Shown one piece after another: positions 40,064-44,061 of a DNA stretch of 44,061 nucleotides (position 1 is its first letter; every line of letters starts with the position of its first letter). A program made the translations under genes and the position numbers. Source of the stretch: DASQWP01 sp050697555 (lineage in GTDB: Bacteria > Actinomycetota > Thermoleophilia > Gaiellales > Gaiellaceae); the NCBI GenBank assembly GCA_050697555.1, contig JBOHAD010000013.1, positions 1 to 44,061 of the forward strand, written 5' to 3'. The notes below the pieces were generated by a model. The model was not told the origin of the DNA. It saw nothing but the letters and a program-made list of their open reading frames with translations, and searched no databases.

Positions 40064-41929
40064 ATGCCTGCGAGGCGACGGCCGCGGAAGAGGACGGTTG
40101 CGGCGATGCAGCCGGGCGCCGCGCGGACGGTCGCCGAGCTTTGGCGTCGCGCGACGAGCGAGCCGGCGCCGAACCCGCCCTTCCTCGTCGAGGCCGAGGA
40201 CGGGTGGCGCGCGGTCGACTGGGGTGAGGCTGCTCGCAGAGTCGACGCGCTGGCGGGAGGCTTTCTCTCGCTCGGGATCGGAAAGGGCGACCGCGTCGCG
40301 ATCATGTGCCGGACTCGCCTCGAGTGGGCCCTCTCCGACTTCGCGCTCCTCTCGATCGGCGCCGTCGTCGTGCCCGTCTACACCGCCCGCCCCGCGGAGG
40401 AACGCCTCCACATCCTTGCCGACTCGGGCGCCAGGCTTCTCGTCGCCGAAACGGCCGGTGAGTACGCGAGGGTCGAGCACGCGCGGGCGGAGCTGACGGC
40501 GCTCGAGCAGGTCGTCGGGATCGACGGCGTTCCGGGCGCCGACCTCTCGCTCGACGAGCTCGAGAGCCGCGGTCGCAAGCACCTACGCCTCCGTCCGCAG
40601 TCGCTCACCGAGGCGAGGGTGGCCATCGAGGACGAGGACTGCCTCACGATCGTCTACACGTCGGGCACGACCGGCCCGCCGAAAGGCTGCGTCCTCACCC
40701 ACCGCAACTGGTGCTCCATGGTGGAGAGGATCATTCGCATCCCCGGGCTCGTCGAGCCCGGCGATCGAGTCGTGCTCCACCTACCGCTCGGGCACGTCTT
40801 CGCCCGCCTCGTCGAGTTCCTGGGCGCACGCCTCGGGCTCACGATCGCGTTCTGCCCCGACTCGGCCAGGGTCGCCAGGGCTCTACGGACCGCTCGCCCG
40901 ACGATCGTTCCCAGCGTGCCGCGCGTCTACGAGACCGTCTACCACAGCCTCCGGTCCGGATTCGAGGAGGCGGCGGGAGCCCGGCGGTGGCTGATCGACC
41001 GGGCGCTCGCTGTGGGCCGCGAGGCGAGCCGACGCCGCCGGGCGGGCGAGCGGCTCGGCCTCCGGCTCGTCTTCGAGCTCGCCCTCGCGGACCGGCTCGT
41101 CTTCTCGAAGGTGCGCGCCGGCCTCGGCGGGAAGCTGCGCGTCGCCGTCTCGGGCGGAGCGCCGCTCTCCCCCGAGGTGGCCGAGTTCTTCCACGCGCTC
41201 GGCGTCCTCGTGCTGGAGGGGTACGGCCTCACCGAATGCACCGCCGTGGTCTCGGTCAACAGGCCTGACCGCTACCGCTTCGGCACGGTCGGGCTCTCCG
41301 TCCCTGACGTGGAGGTCGAGATCGCAGCGGACGGGGAGGTCCTCGTCCGGGGGGAGACCGTCTTCCGCGGATACCACGGCGGCGAGGAGGCGACTAGCGC
41401 CGTCCTCACCGACGACGGCTGGCTGCGGACGGGCGACCTCGGCGCGCTCGACGACGGTTTCCTCTCGATCGTCGACCGCAAGAAGGAGATCATCGTCACC
41501 TCGAACGGCGCGAACATCGCGCCCCAGAACATCGAGAATGCGCTCACGGCCTCGAAGTACGTCTCCCAAGCGCTCGTCGTCGGCGACCGGCGCCCCCACG
41601 TCGCCGCTCTGCTCACCGTGAACCGTCGCGAGGCTCGCAAGGTCGCGCGCACGGACGAGGAGGTGCGTGCGCTTGTGGCGCAAGTCGTCGCAGACGTCAA
41701 CCGGCGACTCGGCCCCGAGGAGAAGGTGAGGCGCTTCGCGATCCTCGAGCGCGACTTCCTTCCAGAGAAGGGCGAGGTGACGCCGACGCTGAAGGTCAAG
41801 CGCCGGGTCGTCGAGGACCATTTCCGCGACGAGATCGACGAGCTCTACGCGATGCCTCGCACCCGGTTTCCCCGGGGTTCGTGCGAGGCCTGCGACGCGA
41901 GGCCGACGGCCTCGCGCTCCTCGGAGTGA
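40064..41929 (+). CDS. AMP-forming long-chain acyl-CoA synthetase (FadD15-like)
   Basis: Activates fatty acids to acyl-CoA with ATP. It has 621 residues from ATG 40064 (an arginine-rich lead MPARRRPRKR) or 607 from ATG 40106. ANL-superfamily motifs: P-loop YTSGTTGPPKGCVLTH near residue 197, GYGLTECTA near 386, RTGDLGALDDGFL near 455, and DRKKEIIVTSNGANIAPQNI with the hinge; ALTASKYVSQALVVGD and TPTLKVKRR (catalytic Lys) end the C-terminal domain. The layout matches FadD15-type plasma-membrane-associated long-chain ligases. It converges on an EtfD-like reductase, which suits fatty-acid oxidation. Confidence 0.9.
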   Translation: MPARRRPRKRTVAAMQPGAARTVAELWRRATSEPAPNPPFLVEAEDGWRAVDWGEAARRVDALAGGFLSLGIGKGDRVAIMCRTRLEWALSDFALLSIGAVVVPVYTARPAEERLHILADSGARLLVAETAGEYARVEHARAELTALEQVVGIDGVPGADLSLDELESRGRKHLRLRPQSLTEARVAIEDEDCLTIVYTSGTTGPPKGCVLTHRNWCSMVERIIRIPGLVEPGDRVVLHLPLGHVFARLVEFLGARLGLTIAFCPDSARVARALRTARPTIVPSVPRVYETVYHSLRSGFEEAAGARRWLIDRALAVGREASRRRRAGERLGLRLVFELALADRLVFSKVRAGLGGKLRVAVSGGAPLSPEVAEFFHALGVLVLEGYGLTECTAVVSVNRPDRYRFGTVGLSVPDVEVEIAADGEVLVRGETVFRGYHGGEEATSAVLTDDGWLRTGDLGALDDGFLSIVDRKKEIIVTSNGANIAPQNIENALTASKYVSQALVVGDRRPHVAALLTVNRREARKVARTDEEVRALVAQVVADVNRRLGPEEKVRRFAILERDFLPEKGEVTPTLKVKRRVVEDHFRDEIDELYAMPRTRFPRGSCEACDARPTASRSSE

Positions 41930-41962
41930 CGGCGCTCGTCCCGTACGCCGGCCGCGTCCAAC

Positions 41963-44061
41963 CTACGGGGCGGCCGCTTGGCGCGGGCGCGCCGCTCCGG
42001 CGACGTCGAGCCCGAGCGCCTCGAGGACGAGCTCGGAGAGCTCGCGTACCTCGATCTCGCCCTGGTGGCCGGACGTCTTGACGGCGTCCTCGTACATCGT
42101 CACGTCCTTCGGGCAGGCGACGATGAAGAGGTCGATGCCGCCGAGCTCGACCGCCTCGTCGATCCGCATCTCGCTCGGCCGCTTGACCCCCTCCTTCCTG
42201 AGCTCGCTCATCCAGATGCGGCCGCCGCCGGCGCCGCAGCAGAAGGAGTTGTCGCGGCAGCGGGGCATGTCGACGAGCTCGACGCCGAGCGCCCGGAGCA
42301 CGTCGCGCGGCGCGTCGTAGACGCCGTTGTAGCGGCCCAGGTGACAGGGATCGTGGTATGTGGCGCGGTAGCCGAGCCCCTTGCGCGGCCTGAGTCGGCC
42401 AGCCGTAAGCAGCTCGTGCAGGAGCTCGGAGTGGTGGAGGACGGTCCAGCTTCCGCCGAACTCGGGGTACTCGTTCTTGAGCGTGTGGAAGCTGTGCGGG
42501 TCGGCGGTGAGGACGCGCTCGAAGCGGCAGGCCGAGATCGTCTCCACGTTCCCCTCCGCCAGCTCGACGAAGAGCCCCTCCTCGCCGGCGCGGCGGACGT
42601 CGCAGCCGGCGTTCCGCTCGCCGTCGTAGAGGATCCCGAAGTCGACGCCGGCTCGGTGGAGGACGCGCGCGAGGGCCCGGGTCACCTGCTGGTTGCGCGG
42701 GTCGAAGGAGGCGTAGTCGCCGACGAACCAGAGGTGCTCGGCCGGGCGCTTGCGGATGTCCTTTACCTCGAAGTCGAGGTCGCGCGTCCAGCGCCCGCGC
42801 TTGCGCTTCTGCTCGCCGAAGGAGTTGCCCGAGGTGTAGATCGTCTCGAGCGTCTGCTGGAGCATCGGGTCCATGTCGCCGCGCTCGACGAGCTGCCGGC
42901 GCATGTGGTTGATGATCGGGACGTGCTCGATGCCGACGGGGCAGATCTCCACGCAGGCCATGCACTGCATGCAGGACCAGAGAGTCTCCTGACGGATCGG
43001 ATCGCCGAGGACGGACGGGTTCTCGCCCGTCGAGTGCCAGCCCGCCTCGCGCAGGTCGAGGACGAGGTCGCGCGGCGAGAGCGGGTAGCCCGCGTTCGTC
43101 GCCGGGCACGCGGCATGGCACTTGCCGCACTTCGTGCACGCGTCGAGGTCGACGAGGTGCTTCCAGGAGAGGTCGAAGAGGTTGGCGTAGCCGACCTCCT
43201 CCGGCTTCGCGTCTGCCGGGACCGGGACGAGCTTCTTCCCCGCGGTGTCGTCGCGGAGGGCGACGCCGGCCGGGCTCGCGAGCATGTGCACCGCCTTCGT
43301 GAACGGAATCGAGGAGACGAACGCGAGCGCGGCGACGCCGTGCACCCACCACTGGACGAGGCGCGCGCCCTCCGCCGTGGCGCCTTCGAGGCCGAGGCCG
43401 ATGAACCCTTGGCCGGCGAGCCAGCCGAACGGCGCCCAGACCTCGAAGCTCGGGTCGTCGGCGGCGATGCGGAAGCCCTCGAGCAGGAAGCCGGTGAGGG
43501 CGAGGAAGAAGAGGACGCCGAGGAAGACCCAGTCGCCGATCACGTAGGGCCGCCGGTCGTATTCGCCCTCGGCCCGGTCCGGCCGCCAATAGCTCAGGCG
43601 GAAGGGCTTGAGGATGCCGCGCTTCACGGCCATGACAGCGAGGCCGAGGATGAGCGCGACGCCGAAGAGGTCGAGGAAGAGCGAGTACCCGAGATAGAAC
43701 CAGCCGTGCCAGAAGTCGAAGCCGAGGATGGGCCGGGCGACGTTGTCCTGGAAAGCGAGGATCGCCGTCCCGATGAAGAGGACGAGGAAGCCGTAGAAGA
43801 TCAGCAGGTGCCCGAGGCCGGCGAGCGGGTCGCGGCGACCGATCAGCGAATGGTCGAGCGTGGTCTTGACGACGCGGCGCAGGCGCCCGCCCTTCTGGTC
43901 GAGCAGGAAGGAGCCGCGGCCCCTCCTGTACTTAAGGGCGAGGCGCGCGACTCCCCAGAAGAAGATCGCCGTCGAGACGACCACGAGCCCGTACCAGAGC
44001 CCCTTCTCCCAGAGAGCGAGGCCCGCGAAGGTCTCGCGCGTTTGTTGGGAGGCGCCCAGGA
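41963..44061 (-). CDS. EtfD-like membrane iron-sulfur reductase (5' end outside window)
   Basis: At least 698 residues; the frame stays open to the right edge (LGASQQTRETFAGLALWEKG precedes the GTG at 43984), so the start is missing. The N-terminal part has about five hydrophobic helices like the heme-b NarI/DsrM domain, with scattered His. Two 4Fe-4S motifs follow: CTKCGKCHAACP and CMQCMACVEICP. Then come two CCG-type domains: a degenerate first one (ERNAGCDVRRAGEE) and DPCHLGRYN...CCGAGGGRIW. This order matches Mycobacterium tuberculosis Rv0338c (EtfD), which passes electrons from electron-transfer flavoprotein to menaquinone in acyl-CoA oxidation; a HdrDE-like role is the alternative. Confidence 0.85.
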   Translation of the reverse strand, partial: LGASQQTRETFAGLALWEKGLWYGLVVVSTAIFFWGVARLALKYRRGRGSFLLDQKGGRLRRVVKTTLDHSLIGRRDPLAGLGHLLIFYGFLVLFIGTAILAFQDNVARPILGFDFWHGWFYLGYSLFLDLFGVALILGLAVMAVKRGILKPFRLSYWRPDRAEGEYDRRPYVIGDWVFLGVLFFLALTGFLLEGFRIAADDPSFEVWAPFGWLAGQGFIGLGLEGATAEGARLVQWWVHGVAALAFVSSIPFTKAVHMLASPAGVALRDDTAGKKLVPVPADAKPEEVGYANLFDLSWKHLVDLDACTKCGKCHAACPATNAGYPLSPRDLVLDLREAGWHSTGENPSVLGDPIRQETLWSCMQCMACVEICPVGIEHVPIINHMRRQLVERGDMDPMLQQTLETIYTSGNSFGEQKRKRGRWTRDLDFEVKDIRKRPAEHLWFVGDYASFDPRNQQVTRALARVLHRAGVDFGILYDGERNAGCDVRRAGEEGLFVELAEGNVETISACRFERVLTADPHSFHTLKNEYPEFGGSWTVLHHSELLHELLTAGRLRPRKGLGYRATYHDPCHLGRYNGVYDAPRDVLRALGVELVDMPRCRDNSFCCGAGGGRIWMSELRKEGVKRPSEMRIDEAVELGGIDLFIVACPKDVTMYEDAVKTSGHQGEIEVRELSELVLEALGLDVAGAARPRQAAAP

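Overview
The window is about 44 kb of very GC-rich bacterial DNA. It has dense gene packing, ATGA/GTGA/TAGTG start-stop overlaps, many GTG and a few TTG starts, and several TAnnnT -10 boxes set only 6-8 bases before start codons, which suggests leaderless mRNAs. A coenzyme-F420-type NADP oxidoreductase, an EtfD-like iron-sulfur membrane reductase and the overall composition point to an actinobacterium. A deep-branching class such as Thermoleophilia or Rubrobacteria is possible, but that is inference; no rRNA or tRNA gene is present to settle it.

Layout. 1-118: C-terminal end of a probable IS110-family transposase. 124-4057 (minus): purine operon purD-purE-purB-purC, which stops abruptly against the transposase. 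4113-5602: an unknown protein and an AEC-type permease, separated by a REPIN-like inverted repeat pair. 5655-10337: a glutamine-synthetase-like gene followed by three genes that together correspond to the domains of glutamate synthase (GATase, FMN/Fe-S domain, GXGXG domain); this is the gmaS/mgsABC or GS-glxBCD arrangement for methylamine or ammonia assimilation. 10501-12091: an unknown small protein, a secreted beta-rich protein and a 28-residue membrane peptide. 12358-15422: aldehyde dehydrogenase, F420-type reductase, double VOC protein. 15483-17722 (minus): EamA permease, GDPD phosphodiesterase, HAD phosphatase. 17761-17871: a second REPIN-like pair. 17875-19354: divergent Nudix and P1-peptidase genes, each broken by an apparent one-base deletion. 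19430-26354: putrescine module (aminobutyraldehyde-type dehydrogenase, potADBC, class III aminotransferase). 26425-30770: polar amino-acid ABC transporter of the aapJQMP type.

30774-35842 (minus) is the most unusual block. It is a five-gene overlapping operon: SBP56/methanethiol-oxidase-like protein, a 44-residue membrane peptide, a TetR regulator, an alpha/beta hydrolase, and a second paralogous hydrolase fused to a GT-B glycosyltransferase. Its promoter carries three TTAGwCA half-sites over the -10 box. 35934-38110 holds a CBS-pair protein, an ABM-like protein, a GcvT/DmdA-like folate protein and an unknown 69-residue protein. 38487-39938 encodes a clear Amt/Rh-family protein in which both pore histidines are replaced. 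40064-41929 is an AMP-forming acyl-CoA synthetase, convergent with an EtfD-like Fe-S membrane reductase (41963 to the window edge).

How the parts fit: two nitrogen themes (a split glutamate synthase with a GS-like ligase, and a variant Amt; putrescine and amino-acid import and degradation) sit beside one-carbon/sulfur genes (SBP56, GcvT-like) and fatty-acyl activation with ETF re-oxidation. This suits a heterotroph scavenging small amines and acids. All functions come from reading motifs; no database search was run.
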